Below are positions 16,972 to 25,463 of a stretch of 52,448 bases of DNA, in pieces (within the stretch, counting starts at the first letter, position 1; each line of letters starts with the position of its first letter). Location: positions 1-52,448 of the forward strand of contig NZ_BLXX01000021.1 in NCBI RefSeq assembly GCF_014193515.1, read 5' to 3'. The stretch is from Geomonas silvestris (lineage in GTDB: Bacteria > Desulfobacterota > Desulfuromonadia > Geobacterales > Geobacteraceae). The position numbers and the translations under genes were made by a program. Under the pieces are notes generated by a model, which was given only the letters and a program-made list of their open reading frames with translations, was not told the origin of the DNA and made no database searches.

Positions 16972-18825
16972 TCAGTCGTGGGTGGAGAGGCTCGCCTCCA
17001 CGGCAAAGCGTTTGATTTTGCGGGTGGTGGTTTTGGGGAACTCGTCTTCGCGCAGGGTGAAGCGCTTGACGCGTTTGTAGTCGGCCAGGTTCTTCCCCGC
17101 GGAGAGGACCTCGTCGCGGATCACCTGCTCGACGTCGGCCACGGTAAGAGAGCCCTTGCCGCGCTTCACCGCGAGGTTGTCGAGTTCCTCTTGGTTCGGG
17201 TAGATCACCGCGTGCACCTCTTCGGCGACCGCGCCCACCCTGTGGCCGTAGACCATGACCTCGGCGATGTACGGGCTTTTCAGGAGCTCGTTTTCCACCT
17301 CCTCGGGGTAGACGTTCTTGCCGTTGGGGGTGACGATCAGGTTTTTCACCCGGCCGCAGATGGAGAGGAAACCGTCGGCATCGAGTTTGCCCAGGTCGCC
17401 GGTCCGGTACCAGCCGTCCTCGAGCACTTCCGCCGTGGCCTGGGGGTTGTTGTAGTACCCCTGCATCACGTTGGGGCCGCGCACCAGGATCTCGCCCACC
17501 TGCTCCTCGTTGGGCGCGTCGATACGCACCTGCACCTCGGGGAGCACCCGGCCTACCGTGCCGATCCGGCGCCGGTCGGGCTGCTCGGCGGCGATCACCG
17601 GTGCGGTCTCGGTGATGCCGTACCCCTGGTACACCGGGAACCCCAGCGAGAGGAGCCCCGACGTGATAGCCGGGTCGAGGGCGGCGCCGCCGCTTATGAA
17701 TATGGTCTTGCCGCCGAAGGCGCGCTTCACCTTGCTGGTCACCAGGGGGCGGGTAAACGGCGTCGAGAAGAGCAGCTGCGAGAGGCGCTTCGAGGCGATG
17801 CTCTTGCGGATCCGCTCCAAGAGCATCTGGTAGACCGCGGGGACCCCCAAGAGGAAGGTCGGTTTCACCTCGGCCAAGTTCTCGCCCAGCTTCTTGATCG
17901 ATTCGGCGAAGGAGATCTTCCCCCCCATGTGCAGCGGCAGGAGGATCCCCACCACCTGTTCGAACACGTGGTTGATCGGGAGAAAGGAGAGGGTGTGCAT
18001 GCTGTCGTCCAGGCCGAAGTGCTGCGCGGTGGCGACGATGTTGGAGACGATGTTGCCGTGGGAGAGCATGGCCCCCTTGGAACGGCCGGTGGTGCCCGAG
18101 GTGTAGAGGATGACGGCGGTGTCGGCGGCGCTGCGCGGCGGGGTGGTGACGCAGGCCTCGATGCGCAGGTCGTCCAGGTTGACCAGCCTCCCCTCCTTGG
18201 CCAGCGAGGCGCGGATGCTGCGAACCTGTGAGAAGGGGTCGGCCACGTCGTTGGCGTTCGCCGTAGGGGCGCTCCAGTGCCGGTGCAGTTGCGTCGCCAG
18301 CGCCTCGATGCGCCTTACGTGCTCGGGAGCGATGCCGTGGGCGGCGATGAGCGCGTGCCACTCGACTTGGAGTTCTTCCAGGGTCTTGGCGGCCTTGGCG
18401 TCCCCCGCCTGTTGTTTCCCCGGATGCAGCAGCACGATGCTCTCCAGGTTGGTGAGCTTCGGAACGTACTCGAGCAGGCCGTCCAGGTAGGGCGGGTCGG
18501 TGAAGATGAGCCGGGCGCCGCAGTCGGTGAGGATGTGGCGCAATTCGGCGCTCTTGAGCTCCTTGTCGATGGGGATCACCACGCCACCGGCGCGCAGGAT
18601 GCCCAGGTAGGTCTCCACCCAGCGGATCGACGAGGGGGCGAGCAGGGCGGCGTGCCATCCCGGTTGGAAGCCGCGCTTGATGAGTCCGGCGGCGATCCGC
18701 CCCGAGGCGTCCCACAGGTCGCGGTAGGTGATCTCGTGCCAGCTGCCGGAAATTTTCTGGCGCAGCGCGATTCGATCGGCAAAAGTCTCGCAGCGCGAGC
18801 GCAACAGAGCGTCAATGGTCTGCAT
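16972..18825 (-). CDS. Long-chain fatty acid-CoA ligase (AMP-forming)
   Basis: This 617-residue protein of the ANL (AMP-binding) superfamily activates a fatty acid to acyl-AMP, then acyl-CoA. The phosphate-binding loop ILYTSGTTGRSKGAML, the adenine motif YQGYGITETAP, GWYRTGDLG, and the C-terminal hinge and lysine region KTTTRKIKR are all present. An insertion between the N-terminal and P-loop segments (about 135-230) makes it resemble FACS-like synthetases (FAA1/AAS group) rather than short-chain ligases. AGGAG lies 10 bases before the ATG. Being just upstream of fadL and the lipase, it completes a release-import-activation route, though it probably has its own promoter. Confidence 0.88.
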   Translation of the reverse strand: MQTIDALLRSRCETFADRIALRQKISGSWHEITYRDLWDASGRIAAGLIKRGFQPGWHAALLAPSSIRWVETYLGILRAGGVVIPIDKELKSAELRHILTDCGARLIFTDPPYLDGLLEYVPKLTNLESIVLLHPGKQQAGDAKAAKTLEELQVEWHALIAAHGIAPEHVRRIEALATQLHRHWSAPTANANDVADPFSQVRSIRASLAKEGRLVNLDDLRIEACVTTPPRSAADTAVILYTSGTTGRSKGAMLSHGNIVSNIVATAQHFGLDDSMHTLSFLPINHVFEQVVGILLPLHMGGKISFAESIKKLGENLAEVKPTFLLGVPAVYQMLLERIRKSIASKRLSQLLFSTPFTRPLVTSKVKRAFGGKTIFISGGAALDPAITSGLLSLGFPVYQGYGITETAPVIAAEQPDRRRIGTVGRVLPEVQVRIDAPNEEQVGEILVRGPNVMQGYYNNPQATAEVLEDGWYRTGDLGKLDADGFLSICGRVKNLIVTPNGKNVYPEEVENELLKSPYIAEVMVYGHRVGAVAEEVHAVIYPNQEELDNLAVKRGKGSLTVADVEQVIRDEVLSAGKNLADYKRVKRFTLREDEFPKTTTRKIKRFAVEASLSTHD

Positions 18826-19030
18826 ATCGGAAGGGCTCCTGTAGACACCCCGGTAACCTGCGTGCTGCCGTTCACAGGCCCTGGTCTGGGTATCGGGATT
18901 CTAATGATATGCTAGTTATACCAAGATTCACACTTTGTCGCTACCGCAGAATACGCCTTGGTGCAAAATCGTTACACTGGCTGCAAGCCACCCTAATCAT
19001 TGGCTAAGAACCGGAGGTGACGGCGCTGTA

Positions 19031-19294
19031 TCAGTGCACTGTCTCGGCCGTCACCACCTCTCCGAGCATCCGGCGCAGGACGTCTTCCTCCACGAAATTG
19101 AACAGGTCGCTTCTGCCGAAGACCACCTCGACGCAGCCGCGCAGGCTCTTCAAGGTGACGGCAACCTCATGAATGCCGTTCCCCAAGAGGCCGAAGTAGA
19201 GCTGTTCGGCGGCGCTCCCCTGTTTGCGGTACTCCTTGCCGCGCAGCTCGAAGTAGACTGCCTGGTCCAGTGCATCGTTGGTAAGGTAGATCAT
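19031..19294 (-). CDS. Conserved-looking small protein of unknown function
   Basis: This 87-residue protein starts at an ATG with a perfect AGGAGGT 8 bases upstream (minus strand, 19294), which strongly favours it over the longer open frame reaching 19567. The sequence (MIYLTNDALDQAVYFELRGKEY at the start, CVEVVFGRSDLFNFVEEDVLRRML near the end) has no membrane segment or signal peptide and looks like a compact alpha/beta fold. I recognise no family. It is separated from neighbours by its own intergenic regions, so context gives no function. Confidence 0.6.
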   Translation of the reverse strand: MIYLTNDALDQAVYFELRGKEYRKQGSAAEQLYFGLLGNGIHEVAVTLKSLRGCVEVVFGRSDLFNFVEEDVLRRMLGEVVTAETVH

Positions 19295-19394
19295 GGGACG
19301 TACCTCCTGTGGTTTTTCTGTAGTAAAGCACAGGTGTGTGACAACATATGTCGCATGATTGCGGGATGGCTCCGGGTGGCCCCCTGTGGGCGCG

Positions 19395-19437
19395 GACTGA
19401 TCCGACCGAGCGGGCTGATCGGACAGATCGGACGAAG
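19395..19437. repeat. ATCGGAC-type short repeat, copy 1
   Basis: The stretch contains GATCCGACC, then CTGATCGGACAGATCGGACG: repeated GATCGGAC words in both orientations. A related copy occurs at 49060-49096. It lies between two divergent genes. Function unknown. Confidence 0.5.
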
Positions 19438-19547
19438 ATGAGAGGGCGAAGGTGATAGGAGCGCCAGCGGAAAACGGCAACAGGGGTTGACAGCGATCGG
19501 CCGCTCTTGCTATGCAGGGGGGAACGCAACGCCGAGCTGGAGGAGTG

Positions 19548-20120
19548 ATGGAAGAAGATCGTATCAAGTGGGATGAGCGTTACACCGGGGACAGCTACTT
19601 CTTCTGCTTTGCGCCGTCAGGGTTCCTGGCCAGGTGTTTCGAGACGGTGCGCCCACTGGTCCCGGGGCTGCGGGCCATCGATCTCGCCTGCGGGGAAGGA
19701 AGAAACGCGATCTACCTGGCACAGCACGGTTTCCGGGTCACCGCGGTTGACATCTCGCCGCGTGGGCTGGAGCGCGGGGAGAGGCGGGCTGCAGAGGTAG
19801 GTGTGTCGGTTGACTTTGTCCAGGCCGACCTGGAAGCGTTCCGCTTCGACGAGCGCTACGACCTGATCCTCGACTTCAATTTCCTGCTGCGGCCGCTCAT
19901 TCCCTTGATGGTTGCGGCGCTCAATCCGGGGGGCGTCATCGTCATGGAGACTATTCTTGATACGCCGTCTATTGAGCCTGGGCACACCAAGAGCTTCCTG
20001 TTGCAGCCCGGAGAGCTGGTGCAACTCTTCGAGCCGTTTGCAGGCACGGTGCACCTTTTCGAAGAAGAGGCCAAGGGGCCGACGCCGGTCGCGAGGATCA
20101 TCTTCCAGAAGGCGGGTTGA
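19548..20120 (+). CDS. Class I SAM-dependent methyltransferase
   Basis: This 190-residue protein has a Rossmann methyltransferase core: AIDLACGEGRNAIYLAQHGFRVTAVDIS (motif I and post-I, about 43-70), VDFVQADLEAF (motif II), then DLILDFNFLLRPL and NPGGVIVMET. It resembles TehB/UbiG-like small-molecule methyltransferases, but the substrate cannot be inferred. The ATG at 19548 follows CTGGAGGAG; an ATG 12 codons earlier has no ribosome site. It stands alone between two repeat-bearing intergenic stretches. Confidence 0.8.
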   Translation: MEEDRIKWDERYTGDSYFFCFAPSGFLARCFETVRPLVPGLRAIDLACGEGRNAIYLAQHGFRVTAVDISPRGLERGERRAAEVGVSVDFVQADLEAFRFDERYDLILDFNFLLRPLIPLMVAALNPGGVIVMETILDTPSIEPGHTKSFLLQPGELVQLFEPFAGTVHLFEEEAKGPTPVARIIFQKAG

Positions 20121-20202
20121 GCTTGAAGTGAGGGAACGTCAGCGGAGGGGTGAGGCAAGATGCCAGGTAGCGATGGCGCATGATACGCCTGCCGGCGCGG
20201 CC

Positions 20203-20220
20203 GGCGAATGATGATTCGCC
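20203..20220. repeat. GGCGAATGATGATTCGCC palindromic intergenic repeat
   Basis: A 7-bp perfect stem, GGCGAAT-GATG-ATTCGCC, followed by CCTACA. This sequence style is a familiar dispersed intergenic repeat in several bacterial lineages. It lies between the methyltransferase gene and ubiE, with a GC-rich GCCGGC tract just before it. Confidence 0.55.
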
Positions 20221-20294
20221 CCTACAGGTGCATCGCGCGCGGTTCCGATATCAATGAGGGGACCTGGGAGCTCCTACCTAATGATGTGGCGACT

Positions 20295-20357
20295 AAAAAA
20301 GGCAGGGTCGACAGTCTGGGGGAACCCCTTAAGCTCGTCGAACCTGCCTTTCGTTTT
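20295..20357. terminator. Bidirectional terminator between methyltransferase gene and ubiE
   Basis: GGCAGGGTCGAC (20301-20312) pairs with GTCGAACCTGCC (20337-20348) apart from one mismatch. An A6 run precedes it and CGTTTTT follows, so it serves ubiE on the minus strand and the methyltransferase gene on the plus strand. Confidence 0.8.
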
Positions 20358-20381
20358 TCTCGACCTTAACCTTAACCTGAA

Positions 20382-21089
20382 TTACTTCGTCCCGACGTAG
20401 ACGGTGGCGATGCCGCCGGTCAGGTCGTAGTGCTTCACGTCCTTGAACCCGACCTGGGTCATCATCCCCTTGAAAACGTCACGGGAGGGGAACTCCAGCA
20501 CGGAGTCGGGGAGGTACTGGTAGGCGCTGAACCTGGAGAAGGCGCCGCCGATGCGCGGCAGTACCTTCAGGAAGTAGAAATGGTAGAGCTGCTTGAATAC
20601 CGGGATGGTTGGCGTGGAGAACTCGAGGATCACCACCTTGCCGCCGTCCTTCAGGACGCGGTGCATCTCGCCGAGTCCCTTCACCCGGTCCACGACGTTC
20701 CTGATGCCGAAGGCGATGGTGGCGGCGTCGAAGGTCCGATCGTCAAAGGGGATGTCCTCGCACGGGGCGACCTGGAAGCTGATGCGCCCGGCATGGCGCG
20801 ATTCGGCCACCTTGACCACGCCGAGGTCTACCATCTCTTTGCAGAAGTCGACGCCGACGATCTGCACTGCGGTCGGGGTCTGGCTGGCGATTTCCAGGGC
20901 GACGTCGCCGGTACCGGTGGCCACGTCGAGGACGCGCCCCGAGCCGGAGACGCCGATCTTGGCTACCGCAAAGCGGCGCCAGCGCCGGTCGATCCCCAGC
21001 GACAGCACCCGGTTCAAAAGGTCGTAGCGCGGCGCAATGCTGCCGAACATGTCGCGTATACGTTCACCTTTTTCTGACAATTTGTACAT
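20382..21089 (-). CDS. ubiE: Demethylmenaquinone methyltransferase (UbiE/MenG)
   Basis: This 235-residue methyltransferase performs the last C-methylation of menaquinone. Family signatures are present: the N-terminal RIRDMFGSIAPRYDLLNRVLSLGIDRRWRR, the SAM-binding LDVATGTGDVA, and the NVVDRVKGLGEMHRVLKDGG and C-terminal LTGGIATVYVGTK segments. Geobacteria use menaquinone, so the MenG role is likely and ubiquinone synthesis is not implied. GGTAGGGA precedes the ATG at 21089. It is divergent from the c-di-AMP synthase gene. Confidence 0.93.
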   Translation of the reverse strand: MYKLSEKGERIRDMFGSIAPRYDLLNRVLSLGIDRRWRRFAVAKIGVSGSGRVLDVATGTGDVALEIASQTPTAVQIVGVDFCKEMVDLGVVKVAESRHAGRISFQVAPCEDIPFDDRTFDAATIAFGIRNVVDRVKGLGEMHRVLKDGGKVVILEFSTPTIPVFKQLYHFYFLKVLPRIGGAFSRFSAYQYLPDSVLEFPSRDVFKGMMTQVGFKDVKHYDLTGGIATVYVGTK

Positions 21090-21255
21090 ATTTCCCTACC
21101 TTTTTGAGGCCTGAAATGCTATAAAATTTCACCGCTTTTGCCCTGGGACTGCCGGGCGGAAGCATTGGTTTTTAACACAAAGCGGTGCCGCTTGCCAGTA
21201 AAAACACCACCGGCGCCCTTTCAAGAGCACCCCTACCACGCTAAGGAGGAAGCTC

Positions 21256-22428
21256 GTGCTGCCGCACTTCCGGCCCCAGGACATCGCCGACATCCTGATC
21301 ATGACCTTCCTGGTGTACCAGCTCTACTGCTGGTTCAAAAACACCAGGGCCCTGCAGGTTGTGCTGGGGCTGCTCTTTCTCGGGGTGATCTACGTGGTCA
21401 CCAAGAACCTGGGCCTCTTCATGACCAGCTGGATCCTCCAGGAACTCGGGACGGTGCTCCTGGTCCTCCTGATCGTAGTGTTCCAGGCCGAGATCCGCCA
21501 GGCACTCTACCGCCTGAGCCTTTTGCGCAAACTGTTCGACCGCCAGGAGGTGGGGCAGCGCGTCGACCTCATGGAGGTCTCCGGCGCGGTCTTCGGGCTG
21601 GCCGCGAGGAAGATAGGCGCCCTCTTGGTGTTCCAGCGCGAGGAGCAGCTCGACGACTACATCCTGCACGGGGTGCCGCTGGAGAGCCTGGTGAGCGGTC
21701 AGCTCATCACCAGCATCTTCATACCGAGCTCCCCCTTGCACGACGGGGCGGTGCTGATCCGCGACGGGCGTCTGGCGCTCGCCTCCTGCCACCTCCCGCT
21801 CTCGGTCAGTTCCGAGGTGCCGCAGCACTTCGGAACCCGGCACCGCGCCGGGCTCGGCCTCACCGAACGCTCCGATGCGCTGGTGGTCATCGTCTCGGAG
21901 GAGCGCGGAGAGGTCTCCATTTCGGTGGACGGACGCCTGGAACGCGTGCCGAACACCGCCGATTTGCACGAGTGCCTGAGCTCGCTGCTGCTCCCCCAGT
22001 CCGCCCAGGCGCAACGGGTCAGTTTGAAGGCCCGGTTGTTCAGCAACTTCTGGCCCAAGCTGGGAGTCCTCGCCGTGGTGCTCATCAGCTGGCTTTTGAT
22101 TACCTACCGCCAGGGGGAGATCCTCACCGTCACCGCGCCGATCAAGTTCCACAACCTCCCGGACAGCCTGGTCCTGGCGCGCAGCTACCCGGAAGAGGTG
22201 GACCTGCAGCTCAAGGCCTACTCCAACCTGGTGCGCTCGCCACGCGACCTCAACGTGGTGGTCGACCTCGATCTGGCCAAGGTGAAGGAGGGGGGGAACA
22301 CCGTCCTCATCCGCAAGGACGACATCAAACTCCCCCCCGGAATCGTGGTCGATTCGCTCGAGCGATCCCAGGTACGGGTCACCGCGGAACGCAAAATCCG
22401 CAAGGACGGTACCCAAAAAATTCGTTAG
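21256..22428 (+). CDS. cdaA: Diadenylate cyclase CdaA fused to a YbbR (CdaR-like) domain
   Basis: This 390-residue protein makes c-di-AMP. Three membrane helices (about 10-28, 31-49, 58-77) precede a DisA_N catalytic domain (about 100-245) with the DGA motif at 163-165 and RHR at 195-197. A fourth membrane helix (268-283) then leads to a single YbbR domain (about 290-385). In Firmicutes CdaA and its extracytoplasmic YbbR-domain regulator CdaR are separate adjacent genes; here they form one chain. The start is GTG at 21256, 6 bases after AAGGAGG. The next gene is a wall hydrolase, consistent with the cell-wall role of c-di-AMP. Confidence 0.9.
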   Translation: MLPHFRPQDIADILIMTFLVYQLYCWFKNTRALQVVLGLLFLGVIYVVTKNLGLFMTSWILQELGTVLLVLLIVVFQAEIRQALYRLSLLRKLFDRQEVGQRVDLMEVSGAVFGLAARKIGALLVFQREEQLDDYILHGVPLESLVSGQLITSIFIPSSPLHDGAVLIRDGRLALASCHLPLSVSSEVPQHFGTRHRAGLGLTERSDALVVIVSEERGEVSISVDGRLERVPNTADLHECLSSLLLPQSAQAQRVSLKARLFSNFWPKLGVLAVVLISWLLITYRQGEILTVTAPIKFHNLPDSLVLARSYPEEVDLQLKAYSNLVRSPRDLNVVVDLDLAKVKEGGNTVLIRKDDIKLPPGIVVDSLERSQVRVTAERKIRKDGTQKIR

Positions 22429-22492
22429 CGGCGGAACCCGGTGATATTTTTACTAAAGCATCCTGTCCAGGCTGCCGAAAGGGTTAGCGAGG

Positions 22493-22521
22493 TTGACAAT
22501 GCGCAACAATTGTTATATAAA
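22493..22521 (+). promoter_or_regulatory. Sigma-70-type promoter for the LysM/NlpC-P60 gene
   Basis: TTGACA at 22493-22498 and TATAAA at 22516-22521 are separated by 17 bases, an almost ideal promoter. Only about 37 bases lie between a +1 site and the ATG, so there is no room for a riboswitch. Confidence 0.75.
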
Positions 22522-22564
22522 TGTGCGCGCCTGCAACCGTTTATAAAACAATGAAGGAGGATTA

Positions 22565-23599
22565 ATGATACGTAGCCTCAAGCTCATAGCCGTCAGCGTT
22601 ATTATCCTTTCCCTCCCTTCCTTGGCCTTCGCAGCGAAAACCCATCGTGTCAAAAAGAGCGAAACCGTCTATACCCTGGCAAAGAAGTATCACGTCACGG
22701 TCGAGGAGTTGAAGTCCGCCAACAACCTGGTGGGCGACAACATCAAGCCCAAGCAGGTCCTGGTGATTCCTCCCCGTACCGTTGCCTCCACCGGCGCCGC
22801 TGCCTCTGCCGCTGCCGTGTACAAGGTCAAGAAGAGCGAAACCCTCTCCCGCATCGCGCAGAAAACCGGGGTTTCCGTCGCCGACCTGAAGCGGTTAAAC
22901 GGTCTCAGCAGCAGCAAGGTCAAGAAAGGCAAAGTACTGGTGCTGCGCGAAAGCGCTCCCGCCGCCGAGGAGGCCCGGCCCCGGGTGGCCGCGGTGCGCA
23001 AGCTGCAGCTGCGTCACGGCGACCTGTTCAACGAGAAGGATTACGAACAGAGCCTCATGGAGCTGACCGAGAACGAGCCGGAGCGCCAGGTGGACCTGCG
23101 CAAGAACACCGAACTCAAGGTCGACGGCCTGAAAGAACTCAAGAAATCCGCCTACGGCTTCCTGGGGACCCGCTACCGCTTCGGTGGCAGCTCCAAGTCC
23201 GGCGGGATCGACTGCTCCGGGTTCGTGCAGAAGGTGTTCCGCGAGCTGGAAGTCTCGCTGCCGCGCACCGCGCGCGAGCAGTTCGAGGTGGGGACCTCGG
23301 TGGCGCCGGGGGACCTCCAGAGGGGCGACCTCATCTTCTTCAGCACCTACGCCTCCTACGCCTCGCACGTCGGGATCTACCTGGGCAACGGCAAGATGAT
23401 CCACGCCTCCTCCCGGGACCGCAGGGTAGTCATCTCGCCGATGAACACCGCCTACTACCGCTCCCGGTACCTGGGCGCCAAGCGCGTCGCCAAGGTGAAC
23501 CCGGATGTCTTCAAGCTCGACGACCTGATGCTGGGTGTCGAGGAGGAGAACGCGGAAGACACCATGTCCAACGACGCCCTGGGGCTGAACAGCAACTAG
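22565..23599 (+). CDS. Secreted peptidoglycan hydrolase with two LysM and one NlpC/P60 domain
   Basis: This 344-residue protein has a signal peptide (about 1-23), two LysM peptidoglycan-binding modules (about 27-70 and 86-128) and an NlpC/P60 endopeptidase domain (about 192-310). Catalytic Cys217 is in DCSGFV, with His268 (SHVGIYLG) and His280 (MIHAS). Such enzymes cut D-Glu-mDAP stem peptides during wall growth. An acidic tail follows the domain. The ATG has AAGGAGG 6 bases upstream and a strong promoter. It follows the c-di-AMP synthase, and c-di-AMP often controls wall hydrolases, but no c-di-AMP riboswitch is visible here. Confidence 0.92.
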   Translation: MIRSLKLIAVSVIILSLPSLAFAAKTHRVKKSETVYTLAKKYHVTVEELKSANNLVGDNIKPKQVLVIPPRTVASTGAAASAAAVYKVKKSETLSRIAQKTGVSVADLKRLNGLSSSKVKKGKVLVLRESAPAAEEARPRVAAVRKLQLRHGDLFNEKDYEQSLMELTENEPERQVDLRKNTELKVDGLKELKKSAYGFLGTRYRFGGSSKSGGIDCSGFVQKVFRELEVSLPRTAREQFEVGTSVAPGDLQRGDLIFFSTYASYASHVGIYLGNGKMIHASSRDRRVVISPMNTAYYRSRYLGAKRVAKVNPDVFKLDDLMLGVEEENAEDTMSNDALGLNSN

Positions 23600-23626
23600 C
23601 CCGGGCCGTACACGAAACGCCCCAAA

Positions 23627-23654
23627 AATCCGGCCGCCTGGCCGGATTTTTTTT
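23627..23654 (+). terminator. Rho-independent terminator after the wall hydrolase gene
   Basis: AATCCGGCC (23627-23635) pairs with GGCCGGATT (23640-23648) around a 4-base loop, followed by a run of T residues. Confidence 0.9.
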
Positions 23655-23710
23655 GTCCAACTTTCCGGCTTTCGGGCTAAGATGAAGGCGGTTTTTTCAC
23701 GAGGAGTTTC

Positions 23711-25384
23711 ATGAAGGTCGTACTTGCCTATAGATGCCATCCGGAAGGGGCGCAGGATCCCTTCACCTCGCTGCTCCCGGTCGGGCTTTTGAGCCTCGAT
23801 GCGGTGCTGCGCCGGGCGGGGCACCAGGTGACCCTGGCCAACTTCTCGGGGTACCCCTGGAAAGAGGTGCGCCGCATCCTCAAGGAACAGCGCCCCGAGG
23901 TGCTCGGGATCTCCCAGTTCACCCACAACCGGGCCGAGTCCCTCGAGCTTGCCCGGGTGGCGAAGGGGCTCAACCCGCGCTGCCTGGTGCTCTTGGGCGG
24001 CCCGCACGCGACCCACGCGGGCGCCGGGCAGCTGGCCCAGCATCCCGAGGTCGATGTGGTGGTCCTGGGCGAGGGGGAGGAGACCCTGTCGGAACTCCTG
24101 CAGGCGCTCGCCGCGGGTCGCGATCTCGCCCAGGTGGCAGGACTCCTCTACCGCTCGGCTGGCGAGGTGCTGGGTACCCCGGCGCGCGCCCCCATCGCCG
24201 ACCTGGATGCCTTGCCGCTTCCTGCGGCCGCGGAGAGCTGCGGCATCGGGGTCGACTACCGGCGCCAGCTCGAGTTCATCATCACCTCGCGCGGCTGCCC
24301 GGCCAGCTGCCTCTTCTGCTCCTCGCCGCTATTTTGGGGGCGGGGGGTGCGCTTCCGCGCGCCGGCCTCGGTGGTCGAGGAGCTGCGCCTTTTGCGCGAG
24401 CGCTTCGGGCTGGTCTACTTTTCGCTGCGCGACGACACCTTTACGGCGGACCGCGCACGGGTGCTGGAGATCTGCCGCCTCTTGGAAGAGGCCCAGCTCG
24501 GCATGCTCTGGAACTGCCAGTCCCGGGTCACCGCGGTGGACCAGGAGATGCTCGCCGCCATGAAGCGCGCCGGATGCGAGTGCATCCAGTTCGGCGTCGA
24601 GTCGGGATCGCCCGCCATGCTGAAGGCGCTGGGCAAAAGGATCACCCCCGACGCCGTGGAGCAGGCCGCAGCCGCGGTGCGCAACGTGGGGCTCAACCTC
24701 TCCATCTACCTGATCACCGGGATCCCGGGTGAGACCGAGCAGGACCTGAAGGAGACGCAGCGCCTCATCGAGCGGATCCGTCCCCAGGACGGCCAGGTGT
24801 CGCCGCTGGTCTACTATCCGGGGACCCAGCTCTTCAGCCAGGCGGTGCGCAAGGGAGCGGTCTCCGAGCGGCTCTTCGAGGACCTCTCGGGCGAGGGGTT
24901 CCTGGTGCGCCAAGACCCTTTCGTGGAACGCTCACGACGCGGGATCCTGAAGACCCTCGAGAAGGCCGGCGCGAAGGCCCGCTACACCCGGCGCGACTTC
25001 GAGAAACAGCGCGAGCTGGTCGGCTATTCATTCGTGACCGAGATGCTCTCTGCGGAGAGCCTCGAGGAGAGCGGGGAGGTTGCGGGGGCGCTGGAGCTGT
25101 ACCGGGAGATGACCAGGCGGGAGCCGAAGAACCCCTGGGGGCTGCTGCTCGAGGGGGGCTTGCAGGGGAGGCTTGGGGAGTTCAAGGCCTCGCGGCAGGC
25201 CTACCTGAAGGTGCTTCTACTGGTGCCGCGCCACCTGCCGGCCCTCTTGGCCCTGGGCGAGCTCGCGCTGGAGCTGGACAAGCCCGCCGAGGCGGCCGAC
25301 TGGTTCGGGAAGGCACTCGAAATGGCGCCGGGGGATGCGGCTGCCGAGGAGGGGCTGCAGGTGGCCCGGGCGCTCCTGGGCTGA
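23711..25384 (+). CDS. B12-binding-domain radical SAM protein with C-terminal TPR repeats
   Basis: This 557-residue protein has an N-terminal cobalamin-binding-like domain (about 1-135, with GGPHATHAG and VVVLGEGEET), a radical SAM core with Cx3Cx2C cysteines at 196, 200 and 203 (SRGCPASCLFC), and a C-terminal tail of about three TPR-like helices (from about 445; GALELYREMTRREPKNPWG and PAEAADWFGKALEMAPGD). The substrate is unknown; related class B proteins methylate or rearrange lipids and cofactors. The TPR tail suggests docking to a partner protein. It lies between two terminators as a single-gene unit. Confidence 0.85.
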   Translation: MKVVLAYRCHPEGAQDPFTSLLPVGLLSLDAVLRRAGHQVTLANFSGYPWKEVRRILKEQRPEVLGISQFTHNRAESLELARVAKGLNPRCLVLLGGPHATHAGAGQLAQHPEVDVVVLGEGEETLSELLQALAAGRDLAQVAGLLYRSAGEVLGTPARAPIADLDALPLPAAAESCGIGVDYRRQLEFIITSRGCPASCLFCSSPLFWGRGVRFRAPASVVEELRLLRERFGLVYFSLRDDTFTADRARVLEICRLLEEAQLGMLWNCQSRVTAVDQEMLAAMKRAGCECIQFGVESGSPAMLKALGKRITPDAVEQAAAAVRNVGLNLSIYLITGIPGETEQDLKETQRLIERIRPQDGQVSPLVYYPGTQLFSQAVRKGAVSERLFEDLSGEGFLVRQDPFVERSRRGILKTLEKAGAKARYTRRDFEKQRELVGYSFVTEMLSAESLEESGEVAGALELYREMTRREPKNPWGLLLEGGLQGRLGEFKASRQAYLKVLLLVPRHLPALLALGELALELDKPAEAADWFGKALEMAPGDAAAEEGLQVARALLG

Positions 25385-25400
25385 GACCGGGGCGGGGAAT

Positions 25401-25435
25401 AAAAAAAGGGCAGGGCCGAATGGCCCTGCCCTTTT
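25401..25435. terminator. Bidirectional terminator between radical SAM-TPR and lipoprotein genes
   Basis: GGGCAGGGCC (25408-25417) pairs perfectly with GGCCCTGCCC (25422-25431) around a 4-base loop, with A7 before and T4-5 after. Confidence 0.9.
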
Positions 25436-25463
25436 TCTTGTTAAACCGGTAGCTGCGTCGTTA

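Noticed and set aside
22428..22564. c-di-AMP (ydaO-type) riboswitch before the wall hydrolase
   Set aside because: The promoter leaves about 37 bases of leader and no conserved aptamer core is visible.
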